Assembly: GCF_000153765.1 (NCBI RefSeq)
Contig: NZ_DS022294.1
Location: 376,150 to 440,149 of the forward strand
Direction: 5' to 3'
Length of the DNA stretch: 64,000 bases
DNA from: Mariprofundus ferrooxydans PV-1
Lineage (GTDB): Bacteria > Pseudomonadota > Zetaproteobacteria > Mariprofundales > Mariprofundaceae
The notes beneath the pieces were generated by a model. That model did not search any database. It worked only from the letters and a program-made list of their open reading frames with translations, and was not told where the DNA came from. Shown here piece by piece: positions 26,274 to 36,060 of this stretch. Position 1 is the stretch's first letter. The number at the start of each line of letters is the position of its first letter. The translations under genes and the position numbers were made by a program.

Positions 26274-29241
26274 GAAAAAAGCACTGCTTGCCACGCTGTT
26301 GATGAGCTTGCTTGTCGCGGGAGTTATCTTCTATTCCTGGCAACTACTGCAGGCCGGACAGCAACAATCCCTGCAGAGCAAGTTTCACGTTGATATTGCC
26401 GAAGTCAAAACAGAAATCGACGAACATATGGCGACCTACGAGCAGGTACTCAGGGGAGCTCGCAGCCTGTTTCTGGCCTCCGACAAGGTGACACGGCAGG
26501 AGTGGCATAGCTATGTCACCACGCTGGAGCTGCACAAACATTATCCCGGCATTCAGGGCGTGGGCTATGCCGTCAGCATAGCTCCGGCCAATCTCACGAA
26601 AAATGAACAGCAAATGCACAGCGAGGGCTTTCCCGACTATCATGTCTGGCCTGCAGGCAAGCGCGAAAGGTACTCCGCCATTACCTATCTGGAGCCCTTC
26701 GACTGGCGCAACCAACGCGCCTTCGGCTACGATATGTTTTCCGAACCGACGCGGCATGAAGCCATGCAGCGCGCCTGCGACACAGGCAACGCCGCCCTGA
26801 GCGGTAAAGTCCTGCTGGTCCAGGAGACGAACGAAGAGCCGCAGGCCGGTAGCCTGCTCTATTTGCCGCTCTACCGGAAACAGGCTCCACTGGATACCGT
26901 GCAGCAACGGCGTCAGGCACTGATCGGCTGGATATATAGCCCCTACCGTATGGAAAATATGATCAGGGGCATGCTGGACAATCGGGACTTCAAGGGGCTG
27001 CGTCTGCGCATTTATGACGTCGACAGCACAATTCAGAAGACACCGGACTCCGCTCACCCCGACATCGACCCCGCAGCTCTGCTCTACGATAGCGCAGGCA
27101 CAAGCAGCAAGCCTGTCTCCGATGACGCAATTCTTGCTCACTATACCCTGCGCATGGAGACAGCCGGGCGCACCTGGCTACTCGATTTCGATGCGCTACC
27201 TGCTTATGCAGAAGTGATCGGTCTGAGATCGCTGCATAAGGAGATGAGCGCCATGCTGCTGATTGGCCTGCTGCTGATTCTGCTGACATGGAATCTGTTC
27301 AACACGCAGCGCAAGGCCAGTCTGTTGGCACACGATCTGACCACCTCACTGCGCCAGAGCGAGGAGCGCTGGAGCTTTGCCCTGGAAGGCAGTGGTGATG
27401 GCGTATGGGACTGGGATATTGAAGCCGGCAAAGTCTTCTTCTCTCCCCGATTCAAACAACTACTGGGACTGGCAGAGAACGAATTGGGTAACGATATCGA
27501 AGAGTGGCGGCAACGGGTACATCCGGACGATATCGCCGAAGTAAACGATGCAATCAATCGCCACTTGAACGGTGAAACCCCCGAATATTCCTGCGAACAC
27601 CGCCTGCGACACAATAGCGGCGATTACATCTGGGTGCTGGGACGCGGCAAGGTCACCTCCCGCTCTGAGGACGGTCGGCCGCTACGCCTTGTCGGTACCA
27701 AGAGCGACATCAGCGAACGCAGGCAGACTGAGGAGAGTGTGCACCTGCTGTCTCAATCGGTACATCAATCCGGCGAAGCTGTCATCATGACCAATGCCGA
27801 AGGTGTCATCGAGTATGTGAACCCGGCCTTCACCACTATTACCGGTTATTCCGCGGGCGAGGCGATCGGGCAAACATCACGCCTGCTAAAAAGTGGCGTA
27901 CAGAACCAAGAATTCTATGCAAACATGTGGGCTACGATCAGCAGCGGGCGCAGCTGGCGTGGCCGTATAGTGGATCAAAAAAATGATGGCACTAATTATC
28001 CTGCCATGCTGACCATTTCACCGATCACCGGGAAAAATGGCGCTATTACTCACTATGTTGGCGTTCAGCAGGATCTGCATGAGTATGAGGATATGGAGGC
28101 CCGGTTTCACCAGGCTCAGAAAATGGAGGCCATCGGTACGCTGATAGGCGGCATTGCTCACGACTTCAACAACACACTTGCCGGCATCACAGGCAGCATC
28201 TTTCTGGCCAGAAAACAAGTGCAGGAAAATCCCGAGCTACTGGAGCGTCTGGAGACAGTGGACAAGCTCTCTTTCCGCGCTGCAGCGATGATCAAGCAGT
28301 TGCTTACCTTCTCACGCAGAAACAAGGCCGAAATGGTACCTCTCGCAATCAACTCCTTTCTCAAAGAGACCATCAAGCTGCAACGCATCTCGACCCGCGA
28401 GGACATCGAACTAAAATCGGTCATCGTCGACCATGATCTTACCGTGTCCGGCGATATAAACCTGCTGCAACAGGTGCTGGTCAACCTGCTCAACAATGCC
28501 CGTGATGCCGTTCAGGATCGCCCTGATCCACGCATAGAGGTCAAACTGGAGAGATATTCGGCGGCCCCGGCAGTCCTGGCCAACCATCCGGAACTCATCG
28601 CCCGTGACTATGCCTGTATCAGCATTTCAGACAATGGTCGGGGCATCAGCCCGGAAAATATTGACCACATTTTTGACCCCTTCTTCACCACCAAGGGGGT
28701 CGGCAAGGGTACCGGCCTGGGTCTGTCGATGGCCTACGGCGCCGTCCGGCAGCACAATGGTGTGATCACCGTAGATTCGCAACCGGAGCAGGGTAGCAGT
28801 TTCCGCATCTATCTGCCGCTGATCGAAGTATCCACGGCCACAGTCGACGAGACGACTGTCGGTGTAACGATGGGCCTTGGCCAGACCGTACTGCTGGTCG
28901 ATGATCATCAGGAGTTGCTGGACACCAACCGGAAGTTACTTGAAAGCCTGAACTATCTGGTACTCACCGCCAGCGACGGAGAGGAAGCCGTGGGGATTTA
29001 CAGCGCCCGGCGCAACGAAATTGAGCTGGTGATTCTCGATGTAGTGATGCCAAAAATGGGTGGCACAGAGGCCTGCAAGGCTATTCGTGAAATCAATCCG
29101 CAGGCCAGGGTACTGTTTGCTACCGGTTACGATAACGCCGGCATGCAGCAGGATGAAACGGTGGCCGACATCCCCGTAATTAACAAACCCTTTAGTGCCG
29201 CCAAATTGAGTACAATCATCCACCGCCTGCTCTCCACCTGA
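26272..29241 (+). CDS. CHASE-domain hybrid sensor histidine kinase, 5' end displaced by IS
   Basis: 989 residues from the internal ATG at 26272. A first membrane helix ([19 protein letters not shown]) is followed by a periplasmic CHASE domain (about 45-270, with [10 protein letters not shown]) and a second helix ([13 protein letters not shown]). Next come two PAS domains (about 360-480 with PAC, and about 490-610), HisKA with His630 in GGIAHDFNN, an HATPase ([17 protein letters not shown]) and a receiver with Asp in [13 protein letters not shown] domains bind small extracellular ligands. The original start lay 11 codons earlier at 24952; no Shine-Dalgarno precedes 26272, so expression is doubtful, though both membrane helices remain. 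The cytoplasmic half is a paralogue of the kinase at 9.8-12.7 kb. Confidence 0.9.
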   Translation: MKKALLATLLMSLLVAGVIFYSWQLLQAGQQQSLQSKFHVDIAEVKTEIDEHMATYEQVLRGARSLFLASDKVTRQEWHSYVTTLELHKHYPGIQGVGYAVSIAPANLTKNEQQMHSEGFPDYHVWPAGKRERYSAITYLEPFDWRNQRAFGYDMFSEPTRHEAMQRACDTGNAALSGKVLLVQETNEEPQAGSLLYLPLYRKQAPLDTVQQRRQALIGWIYSPYRMENMIRGMLDNRDFKGLRLRIYDVDSTIQKTPDSAHPDIDPAALLYDSAGTSSKPVSDDAILAHYTLRMETAGRTWLLDFDALPAYAEVIGLRSLHKEMSAMLLIGLLLILLTWNLFNTQRKASLLAHDLTTSLRQSEERWSFALEGSGDGVWDWDIEAGKVFFSPRFKQLLGLAENELGNDIEEWRQRVHPDDIAEVNDAINRHLNGETPEYSCEHRLRHNSGDYIWVLGRGKVTSRSEDGRPLRLVGTKSDISERRQTEESVHLLSQSVHQSGEAVIMTNAEGVIEYVNPAFTTITGYSAGEAIGQTSRLLKSGVQNQEFYANMWATISSGRSWRGRIVDQKNDGTNYPAMLTISPITGKNGAITHYVGVQQDLHEYEDMEARFHQAQKMEAIGTLIGGIAHDFNNTLAGITGSIFLARKQVQENPELLERLETVDKLSFRAAAMIKQLLTFSRRNKAEMVPLAINSFLKETIKLQRISTREDIELKSVIVDHDLTVSGDINLLQQVLVNLLNNARDAVQDRPDPRIEVKLERYSAAPAVLANHPELIARDYACISISDNGRGISPENIDHIFDPFFTTKGVGKGTGLGLSMAYGAVRQHNGVITVDSQPEQGSSFRIYLPLIEVSTATVDETTVGVTMGLGQTVLLVDDHQELLDTNRKLLESLNYLVLTASDGEEAVGIYSARRNEIELVILDVVMPKMGGTEACKAIREINPQARVLFATGYDNAGMQQDETVADIPVINKPFSAAKLSTIIHRLLST

Positions 29242-29270
29242 GCATCATCAGAGGACGTCGTCCCCTGCCC

Positions 29271-29288
29271 TGAAGGCTTTACGCCTTC
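29271..29288. terminator. Possible hairpin downstream of the CHASE kinase
   Basis: GAAGGC and GCCTTC pair around TTTAC about 30 bases after the kinase stop. No U-run follows. The 236 bases between the kinase and the small acidic gene contain nothing else recognisable. Confidence 0.25.
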
Positions 29289-29477
29289 CGCCACAGATCA
29301 CAGACAATCAGCCGACATTAAACCGTTGAACAGATAACAGAGCCGGCGGCAAGTGATAACCTTCAGCCGCTGGCCAGCATCATCAACTCGTTGCCGGGAA
29401 CAGGCTATCGGTAAAGTCCGGAAATATTGTTAGTCAGGAGATTACGCATCGCAGTCCCTGCGCAATGATATCGCCGG

Positions 29478-29663
29478 TTAAAAATCGTCGTCGAAGGAGA
29501 GGCTGTCGAAGTCGTCCGACCATTCGGCATCGTCGCCCCACTCATCATCATCGTTACCGGCATGCTTTCGCCACCGCTTTTCATCTTTCTTCGAGCGCTT
29601 TGGCTCAGGGAATTCAGGAATAAATTCCGACTCTTCGCTTCTTCTGTGTTTGACATGCCCCAT
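29478..29663 (-). CDS. Small acidic-tail protein A (61 aa)
   Basis: The ATG at 29663 follows GGGGGTG. The protein has a basic middle (KRSKKDEKRWRKHAG) and an acidic, Trp-containing tail (NDDDEWGDDAEWSDDFDSL, then FDDDF). No membrane segment or signal peptide. It shares the KKx2-4R...D-D/E-E-W-G-D layout with the 47-residue protein at 34.87 kb and, more loosely, the 58-residue one at 32.17 kb. Tails of this kind bind basic proteins, RNA polymerase or metals in known small regulators, but no assignment is possible. Convergent with the kinase and downstream of speA. Confidence 0.55.
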   Translation of the reverse strand: MGHVKHRRSEESEFIPEFPEPKRSKKDEKRWRKHAGNDDDEWGDDAEWSDDFDSLSFDDDF

Positions 29664-29789
29664 CAGGCACCCCCGCTGCAAAATATAACCGTACTTTTGC
29701 CCTCTAACAGAGGCTGGTAAAGCGGAAAGGTATGGACATTCTGTGCGAAGAAATTGAACAGGTCACACGGCTATGCCGCAGGCGAAATC

Positions 29790-31694
29790 TCAACCGGGCA
29801 TCTGCTCTTCCAGATAGGTATAGCCGGCCAACCCGTCCTTGTAGAAGCGGAGGAAGCCGTTGGCTTCGGAAGCGGTCAAACGCCCCTCCGTGCGGGCCTG
29901 CGTCAGCTGCCTGCGCATACGATCCAGCAACACTTTCTCATTGAACTGCACATAGTCCAATACCTCGGCCACACTCTCACCCTCAACAATCTGCTCCAGT
30001 TCATACTTGTCACCATCCATACGCACATGCACCGCATGCGTATCACCAAACAGATTGTGCAGATCGCCCAGAATCTCCTGATAGGCACCTGTCAGAAAAA
30101 CGCCGATCAGGTAATCATCGCCGTTATTCACCGCATGCAGCGGCAGCGTTGATGAGTGCCCCGATGAGAGCGGGAAGTTCTGCATCTTGCCATCGGAGTC
30201 GCAGGTGATATCCACCAGAATCCCCTGCCGCTCCGGCTCCTCATGCAGACGGTGGATCGGCACAACCGGGAACACCTGATCAATCGCCCATGCATCGGGC
30301 AACGACTGGAACAGCGAGAAGTTACAAAAATAGCGATCCGCCATCTGGGTGCGAATACCCGGAATCAGTTCGGCAACGGTCTCTTCCCCCACCTTGTCCA
30401 GCAGCAGAATCAGCATATGCCAGTAGAGCTCTTCAGCCTGCGCACGCTCGCCCAGCGTACAGTGTCCCAGTACAAACAACCGGTTTACATCTTCGCGCAG
30501 GGAGACAACATCATGCAGAATCTCACGCGGTTCGATGCAGTCAAAATCAGCCCAGGTATCCCACATCTGACGCAACTGCAGCGGCGCATTCTCATCCGGT
30601 TCATCAACCGATACCCGACTGGTTCTGCGCGTAATGCCCAGCACATCGATCACCAGTACGGCATGGTGCGCCACCAGTGCCCGACCTGATTCAGAGATGA
30701 TATGCGGATGCGGCAAACCTTCTTCATTGCAGACCGCCTTCAGCGTCCAGACGATATCGTTGGCATACTCCTGCAGGGAGTAATCAACCGAGGTCTGGGT
30801 ACCAGAAATGGAACCATCATAATTCACCCCCAGTCCCCCGCCGACATCCATAAACTCAATCGGAGCACCCAGCTTGCGCAGCTCCACGTAAAAGCGGGCA
30901 GCCTCCTGCATCGCCTGTTTGATATGCCGGATACGCGGCACCTGCGACCCGATATGGAAATGCAGCAAACGCAGTGCACTGAGCATATTGTTTTCGCGCA
31001 ATTTGCGCACCACATCCATCAATTCGGTTGCAGCCAAACCGAACTTGGAACTGTCTCCGCCGGAGTCTTCCCATTTACCCTGACTGGTTGCCACCAGTCG
31101 GCAGCGCAACCCGATCAGCGGTTCGACACCCAATCGTCTGGACGCCTCCATAATCATATCCAGCTCGTTCGGCTTTTCGACCACAATAAACACGCGTTTG
31201 CCCATCTTGCAGCCGATCATGGCCAGTTCAATGAACTCACGATCCTTATAGCCGTTACAAACAATCAGCCCCTCAACATCTTCAAGCATGGCCAGCGTGG
31301 CGTGCAGCTCGGGTTTTGAACCGGCCTCCAGCCCCCAGTTATACTCTGTGCCGAATTCGACAATCTCTTCAACGACCTGTCGCTGCTGATTAACCTTGAT
31401 CGGATAGACGCCGAAATAGCGCCCCTCATACTCCGCCTCTTCGCGGGCAATGGCGAAGCGCTGGTGAATCTGGGCCATCCGCTGTTTGATAATATCGGAA
31501 AAGCGTAACAGCAGCGGCGGGTACAGATCGCGTTCGGCCAGATCATCACATAGCCGCTTCAGATCGACCTGATGCTCACCATCAGGAATCGCCACCATAT
31601 GGCCTGCTTCATTAATTCCGAAAAAACCGTTACCCCAGCCTTCGACCTGATAAAGCTCAGCCGCGCGGTCTACCGTCCAGTCCATCTTTTCCAT
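29790..31694 (-). CDS. speA: Biosynthetic arginine decarboxylase
   Basis: 634 residues, the full length of the SpeA family. Converts arginine to agmatine with PLP. The PLP lysine is Lys100 in GVYPIKVNQQ. HFHIGSQ, the glycine-rich phosphate loop DVGGGLGVNYDG and the C-terminal active-site cysteine region (VDITCDSDG) are present. GAGGA lies six bases before the ATG at 31694. It works with agmatinase (12.85 kb) and the carboxyspermidine genes to make spermidine, although they are 14 kb apart. Confidence 0.96.
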   Translation of the reverse strand: MEKMDWTVDRAAELYQVEGWGNGFFGINEAGHMVAIPDGEHQVDLKRLCDDLAERDLYPPLLLRFSDIIKQRMAQIHQRFAIAREEAEYEGRYFGVYPIKVNQQRQVVEEIVEFGTEYNWGLEAGSKPELHATLAMLEDVEGLIVCNGYKDREFIELAMIGCKMGKRVFIVVEKPNELDMIMEASRRLGVEPLIGLRCRLVATSQGKWEDSGGDSSKFGLAATELMDVVRKLRENNMLSALRLLHFHIGSQVPRIRHIKQAMQEAARFYVELRKLGAPIEFMDVGGGLGVNYDGSISGTQTSVDYSLQEYANDIVWTLKAVCNEEGLPHPHIISESGRALVAHHAVLVIDVLGITRRTSRVSVDEPDENAPLQLRQMWDTWADFDCIEPREILHDVVSLREDVNRLFVLGHCTLGERAQAEELYWHMLILLLDKVGEETVAELIPGIRTQMADRYFCNFSLFQSLPDAWAIDQVFPVVPIHRLHEEPERQGILVDITCDSDGKMQNFPLSSGHSSTLPLHAVNNGDDYLIGVFLTGAYQEILGDLHNLFGDTHAVHVRMDGDKYELEQIVEGESVAEVLDYVQFNEKVLLDRMRRQLTQARTEGRLTASEANGFLRFYKDGLAGYTYLEEQMPG

Positions 31695-31835
31695 TCTTTG
31701 TCCTCAGGTTTTCGTTCGGAGTTTACAATATTTGTGCCCAAATTACCCCACACGGGAGATCGGCTGACAAGCATTTTAATCCGGCATCTTATAGAAGATG
31801 ACAGGAAAACGTTTATAACACAACGTGACAACGCA

Positions 31836-31859
31836 AAACGGGCCCTTTCGGGCCCGTTT
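31836..31859 (-). terminator. Intrinsic terminator, possibly bidirectional
   Basis: AAACGGGCCC (31836-31845) pairs perfectly with GGGCCCGTTT (31850-31859) around TTTC. On the minus strand the stem is followed by T-rich sequence, so it ends the transcript of the NPC-repeat gene 18 bases upstream. It also lies in the speA leader region, keeping the two leftward units apart. Confidence 0.85.
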
Positions 31860-31877
31860 CATTTCATTACAACTTCT

Positions 31878-32159
31878 TTATTGTACCTGAGATTCCGGAT
31901 CAGACTCCTGTGGTGCCGAACCATCATCCATGTAGGAATCATCCGCCTGAGGTGCGCAGGGATTGTCTGCTTCGCCGCCTTGCGGATCACACGGATTTGC
32001 TCCGCTATCCTGGCCACTTTGCTCATCGCAAGGGTTCGAGCCCATCTCACAGGGATTGAGTCCGTCAGATTGGTCCTCGGCGCTGGCAGTGCCAGCGATT
32101 GCTCCTGCAGCAATGATCATGCATGCAGCCAATACCAGAGATTTTATGTTGTTTGTCAT
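31878..32159 (-). CDS. Exported acidic protein with four NPC motifs
   Basis: 93 residues with a signal peptide ending TASA. The mature part has four Asn-Pro-Cys units (NPCEMGSNPCDEQ, GANPCDPQ, ADNPCAPQ) in an otherwise Asp/Glu/Gln/Gly/Ser-rich chain with no predicted fold. The four cysteines are the only ones in the mature protein and could bind metal or form two disulfides. NPC-repeat tails occur in small periplasmic proteins of several metal-active bacteria, as far as can be recalled. It starts 6 bases after the stop of the small acidic protein B, so both come from one message, ending at the terminator at 31836-31859. Confidence 0.65.
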   Translation of the reverse strand: MTNNIKSLVLAACMIIAAGAIAGTASAEDQSDGLNPCEMGSNPCDEQSGQDSGANPCDPQGGEADNPCAPQADDSYMDDGSAPQESDPESQVQ

Positions 32160-32165
32160 TAGTTA

Positions 32166-32342
32166 TTAATCCTCGCTCCTGAACATCGGAATATCATCGT
32201 ACTCATCTATATGATCGAACCAGTCATCATCACATTCTGTATCTGAACCTGTCTTGCTGCTCCGCTTTCCATCTGTTTTGCCTATGCTGCGTTTTTCATT
32301 TTCCAGGAAGTCCTCTTCTCCCGAATGACTTTGTCTGGTCAT
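32166..32342 (-). CDS. Small acidic-tail protein B (58 aa)
   Basis: From the ATG at 32342, behind GAGGTGG with good spacing. A charged basic middle (NEKRSIGKTDGKRSSK) precedes an acidic tail with aromatic residues (ECDDDWFDHIDEYDD). Cytoplasmic by lack of a signal. Same architecture as proteins A (29.48 kb) and C (34.87 kb), with D-D-W-F-D replacing D-E-W-G-D. First gene of a bicistron with the exported NPC-repeat protein and divergent from the LysR gene at 32457. Confidence 0.55.
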   Translation of the reverse strand: MTRQSHSGEEDFLENEKRSIGKTDGKRSSKTGSDTECDDDWFDHIDEYDDIPMFRSED

Positions 32343-32456
32343 AGTTACCACCTCGAGCATATGATTGTGCTGGTGAACACGGCGCAAATATGTGGAGATG
32401 AGGCCGCATGCGTAAAGCAAAACAAATCACGCATCATGTTCGAAAGCGGAGAACAC

Positions 32457-33308
32457 ATGGATATTCATTTATTACGTACCTTTCTGGCCGTCGCCGAACA
32501 TGAAGGCCTGAGAAAAGCGGCAGAATTTCTCCATCTGACCCCATCGGCCGTCAGCTCCAGAGTTCGTCAGCTGGAACGTGAAATCGGCATCCAACTGTTT
32601 GATCGCAGCAGAAATGGCGTGGGTTTAACTCCGGCGGGTTATCGCCTGAAAGAGAGAGCGGAAGGGCTGATTCAGGACTGGAGTAATATCCGTCAGGATG
32701 TATTGAGAAGGGATGAACACGATCTCTGCCTGCGCATCGGCGCAACCGATGTGATCTGGCAAATATGGCTGCAGTCGAAGCTCGGCTCATTCATGGCTGT
32801 CGCTCCCGACAGCAGATTTATACTCCGGACCGGCGGCCGCAGTGAACTGGCTCGCATGCTGATCAACGGGGCACTGGACGGCGCCGTACTGACGCAGGAG
32901 ATCAAATATCCCGGCATCTCATGTCAGCGGGTTAGCGAGCTGGAACTGATACCGGTTCGTTCGACCGAAGTCTCCGATGAAGATGCTGCAGGCTTAAGCG
33001 GCTTTGTCGACATTGACTGGGGCGACAGGTTCAGAAACCGTATGATGAAAGCCACGCACCTGACCCCCGACCCGGCCGCAGATGTTAATGTTGCCTGGCT
33101 GGGAATGGAGTGGCTGTTACGCTTCGGCGGCACCGCCTGGTTACCCGGAGCCATGATTGAGGAACACCTCCGGCAGGGCAGACTGCATCAGATCGCGGGA
33201 GTCAAAAGCATCTCACTCGGCGTATATGCCGCACTAAACAAGGAAAATGATGTCGCCTACAGCATGCTACGCAACATGCTGCTTCCAGGTGACAGCACAG
33301 GCATCTAG
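32457..33308 (+). CDS. LysR-family transcriptional regulator, HdfR-like
   Basis: 283 residues. The N-terminal HTH reads MDIHLLRTFLAVAEHEGLRK, then AAEFLHLTPSAVSSRVRQLE, and its EIGIQLFDRSRNGVGLTPAG is close to the HdfR branch of LysR proteins. The C-terminal effector domain is shorter than usual, as in HdfR. GGAG lies five bases before the ATG at 32457; an in-frame ATG at 32436 is less likely. It diverges from the acidic/NPC bicistron (114 bases apart), which is the natural candidate target. It is convergent with citrate synthase, with 19 bases between stops. Confidence 0.85.
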   Translation: MDIHLLRTFLAVAEHEGLRKAAEFLHLTPSAVSSRVRQLEREIGIQLFDRSRNGVGLTPAGYRLKERAEGLIQDWSNIRQDVLRRDEHDLCLRIGATDVIWQIWLQSKLGSFMAVAPDSRFILRTGGRSELARMLINGALDGAVLTQEIKYPGISCQRVSELELIPVRSTEVSDEDAAGLSGFVDIDWGDRFRNRMMKATHLTPDPAADVNVAWLGMEWLLRFGGTAWLPGAMIEEHLRQGRLHQIAGVKSISLGVYAALNKENDVAYSMLRNMLLPGDSTGI

Positions 33309-33327
33309 CCCGGCTCACATCTTCCGT

Positions 33328-34608
33328 CTATTTGTCCAGATGGCGCAGGGTAGACCCTGTATAGAGCTGGCGGGGCCTGTCGATGCCGTGTCCGGTACGC
33401 TTAAGTTCCAGCCAGTGCGAAACCCAGCCGACGGTTCTCGCCACGGCAAAGACAGCGGTAAACATGCGATTGGGGAAACCCATGGCTCGCAACATGATAC
33501 CTGAATAAAAATCGACGTTCGGATACAGTTTCTTTTCAATAAAGTATTCATCTTCCAGCGCCACGCGCTCCAGCTCCAGAGCCGTTGCCATCAGCGGGCT
33601 GTTTTCCATGCCCAGATGAGCCAGCACCTGCCGGGTTGTATCGCGAATCAACACCGCTCTCGGATCATAATTTTTATATACCCTGTGACCAAAGCCCATC
33701 AGGCGGAACGGATCTTTTTTATCCTTGGCCCGGCGCACTACTTCAGGGATGCGATCGGGAGAGCCAATCTCTTCCAGCATGTTCAGTACCGCCTCATTGG
33801 CTCCGCCATGTGCCGGCCCCCACAGCGTGGCAATACCGGAAGCAATACAGGCAAACGGATTGGCGCCCGAGGATGCCGCCATACGCACTGTCGAGGTAGA
33901 AGCATTCTGTTCATGATCCGCATGTAAAATAAAGATCAACTCGATGGCCCTGGCCAGCACCGGGTCGACATGATAAGGCTCGCTGGGTCTGCCGAACATC
34001 ATCTGCAGAAAATTGGATGCATAATCCAGATTGTTATCCGGATGACGAATCGGTCTGCCGATGCTGTAGGTATAGCTGGCTGCCGCAATGGCCGGCATCT
34101 TGGCGACCAGACGGATGGCCGCCTTGTGCTGGTCTTCATCAAGGCTGTAATCCTGAGAGTCCTGATAAAAAGCGGACAGTGCACCGACCACGCCAACCAT
34201 CACAGCCATCGGATGGGCATCGCGGCGGAAGCCGTGATAGAAGGAGAGCACCTGATCGTGCAGCAGGTTGTATTCATTGAGGTTACGCTGGAAAGCGGAT
34301 TGCTGCTCAGGTGCAGGCAGCTCGCCATACATCAGCAGATGCGCAACCTGCGAAAAATCGCAATGTGTCGCCAACTCTTCAATCGCATAGCCGCGATAGA
34401 GCAGCTGACCGGCATCGCCGTCGATATAGGTGATCGCACTGTCGCAGGATGCCGTGGAACGAAAACCGGGATCATAGGTTAACAAATTCTGCTGCCCCAG
34501 TAGCGCGCGCACATCAATCGCATCGGGGCCGATGCTGCCCTTGAGGATCGGCAGTGCGTTCGGCGTATGGGTATCGCTGATTACGATGCTTGCATATTGC
34601 TTGGTCAT
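33328..34608 (-). CDS. gltA: Citrate synthase (type II)
   Basis: 426 residues from the ATG at 34608 with GGAG six bases upstream. Condenses oxaloacetate and acetyl-CoA in the first TCA step. Catalytic histidines are visible in [15 protein letters not shown] and [15 protein letters not shown], and the acetyl-CoA Asp region in [10 protein letters not shown]. The N-terminal beta domain (about residues 1-60) is that of the hexameric, NADH-sensitive type II enzyme of Gram-negative bacteria. A GTG four codons earlier is in frame but lies inside the Shine-Dalgarno. Confidence 0.96.
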   Translation of the reverse strand: MTKQYASIVISDTHTPNALPILKGSIGPDAIDVRALLGQQNLLTYDPGFRSTASCDSAITYIDGDAGQLLYRGYAIEELATHCDFSQVAHLLMYGELPAPEQQSAFQRNLNEYNLLHDQVLSFYHGFRRDAHPMAVMVGVVGALSAFYQDSQDYSLDEDQHKAAIRLVAKMPAIAAASYTYSIGRPIRHPDNNLDYASNFLQMMFGRPSEPYHVDPVLARAIELIFILHADHEQNASTSTVRMAASSGANPFACIASGIATLWGPAHGGANEAVLNMLEEIGSPDRIPEVVRRAKDKKDPFRLMGFGHRVYKNYDPRAVLIRDTTRQVLAHLGMENSPLMATALELERVALEDEYFIEKKLYPNVDFYSGIMLRAMGFPNRMFTAVFAVARTVGWVSHWLELKRTGHGIDRPRQLYTGSTLRHLDK

Positions 34609-34867
34609 GGCTTTCTCCACGGGTTACGGGACTTCGCCCTGTTGCGCGCCATTGTTATATCCGGCTTATCCCTTTGTCCAGCACAGCCTTGCCATATTCC
34701 GTTATCGCTGTTTTTTCGATATGGCCGGGCAGACGCCCTGCAATATCCATTTTTCAGCTACTGTTATATTTTTTCGTTCATATTGTTCGAAATATTGCGT
34801 TTTACATCATTTTGCCATGACTTTCGAATTGGCAGTGCAGCACAATCACAACAGATGGAGCAAGCGT

Positions 34868-35011
34868 ATGGCTTACGATCCTGACTACGATTTGGACGAC
34901 CTGCCGGATGAAGATGATGACCTGTTATGGAATCCCGACAAGAAACGGAGACAGAACCGGCATTGGGATGAAGATGAGGATGAATGGGGAGACGGCTGGG
35001 ACAGTGATTGA
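34868..35011 (+). CDS. Small acidic-tail protein C (47 aa)
   Basis: GGAG with seven-base spacing precedes the ATG at 34868. The protein starts acidic (MAYDPDYDLDDLPDEDDDLL), has the basic patch NPDKKRRQNRHW, and ends DEDEDEWGDGWDSD. That end repeats the layout of proteins A and B: basic patch, then an acidic Trp-bearing tail. It diverges from gltA with a 259-base gap and is followed 10 bases later by a terminator, so it is a single-gene unit. Acidic residues make up close to half the chain. Confidence 0.6.
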   Translation: MAYDPDYDLDDLPDEDDDLLWNPDKKRRQNRHWDEDEDEWGDGWDSD

Positions 35012-35021
35012 ATAAAGAGAG

Positions 35022-35052
35022 GCCGTTGTCCCGGAAACGGGGCGGCTTTTTT
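35022..35052 (+). terminator. Rho-independent terminator after small acidic protein C
   Basis: GCCG and CCCG pair with CGGG and CGGC around a GAAA tetraloop with one internal bulge, followed by six T. Lies 10 bases after the stop codon. Confidence 0.75.
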
Positions 35053-35227
35053 GGACACTACGCCCCCTTCTCAAACCCGCTGAACTCTGCCAGCTGATAC
35101 GCAGAACATCAGCGCGCATATAGCCTGGACAGAATATCCGGCACGCTCTTGTGTCGGGTAGCGCTAGCCACTACCTTCCCTGAGTGAAATGACTCCTTGT
35201 CATCGGGAGTCAGCGGAAGGAGCTGAC

Positions 35228-35917
35228 ATGGAAGGTTTATATTTCCTTATTCCCACATTAATGGCTGTCCTGCTGTCTATGCTGTTTGTCCGCGCAGGTG
35301 CCATCGCCCTGGTGCGTACAGGCATGCACTATGAACAGGCAAAATTTCAGGCCCTGTCCGCCTTCACAGCGACCGGCTTTACCACCCATGAAGCGGAGAA
35401 GGTCGTCAACCACCCCACCCGTCGAAAAATCATCAGTATGCTGATGATAGGCGGCTACGCCGGAATTGCCGCCGTGACCGTCAGCGGCACCTCTTCATTT
35501 GTCACCAGCACGGCACAGAACCTGCCGAGAAACCTGCTCATTCTTTGTTTCGGGCTTATATGCATCTACGCCCTCGCCCGTCACATCGGACTGATGCAGC
35601 GCTGGGAAAGCATGGTTGAGCGGCTGCTATATCGCAGCTCATTATTTGAATTCGAACCGGTGGAGGAGCTGCTACACCTTATTGAGGGCTTCGGGCTGGT
35701 GAAAATAGAGGTGACCGGCGAATCACCTCTGGTGGGCAAGTCCATTATTCAAATCGGTACAGAGCACAGGGATGCCCTTATCCTGGGGGTGGAGCGAGGC
35801 CGTACATGGATGCATGCACGGCGCATGGACGAGCCGTTGCAGGAAAACGACCAGCTCATCGTTTACGGCCACCTTGAGCGACTGAAGGAAGCGTTCGGAG
35901 AGCACGACGAAGTCTAG
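35228..35917 (+). CDS. Membrane protein with TrkA C-terminal (RCK_C) domain
   Basis: 229 residues after GGAAGGAG. Three to four membrane helices in residues 1-120 include LIPTLMAVLLSMLFVRAGA, a segment KFQALSAFTATGFTTHEAE that recalls the pore turn of Trk/Ktr subunits, and NLLILCFGLICIYALARHI. Residues about 150-225 form an RCK_C domain (GESPLVGKSIIQIG, VERGRTWMHA, LQENDQLIVYGHLERLKEAF). The full ion-channel set is absent, so it may be a small cation-flux protein or a regulator that binds nucleotide-like ligands. It precedes the glucan phosphorylase gene by 143 bases. Confidence 0.75.
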   Translation: MEGLYFLIPTLMAVLLSMLFVRAGAIALVRTGMHYEQAKFQALSAFTATGFTTHEAEKVVNHPTRRKIISMLMIGGYAGIAAVTVSGTSSFVTSTAQNLPRNLLILCFGLICIYALARHIGLMQRWESMVERLLYRSSLFEFEPVEELLHLIEGFGLVKIEVTGESPLVGKSIIQIGTEHRDALILGVERGRTWMHARRMDEPLQENDQLIVYGHLERLKEAFGEHDEV

Positions 35918-36060
35918 CACCTCTGCAGACCTGCATACTCAAAAGCAGCGCTGCTTATTACATGATAACTCCTTATTTGTTCCGGAAGACAATAAACCGG
36001 CATTTCCCTAAATGACTTGTATCAACTAAAGTAAATCAAAAACATTGGGGCAGTGAACCG

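Noticed and set aside
34740-34760. Sigma-54-like GG-N10-GC upstream of small acidic protein C
   Set aside because: CGGGCAG and CCTGCA deviate at several key positions and the site is over 100 bases from the start codon.
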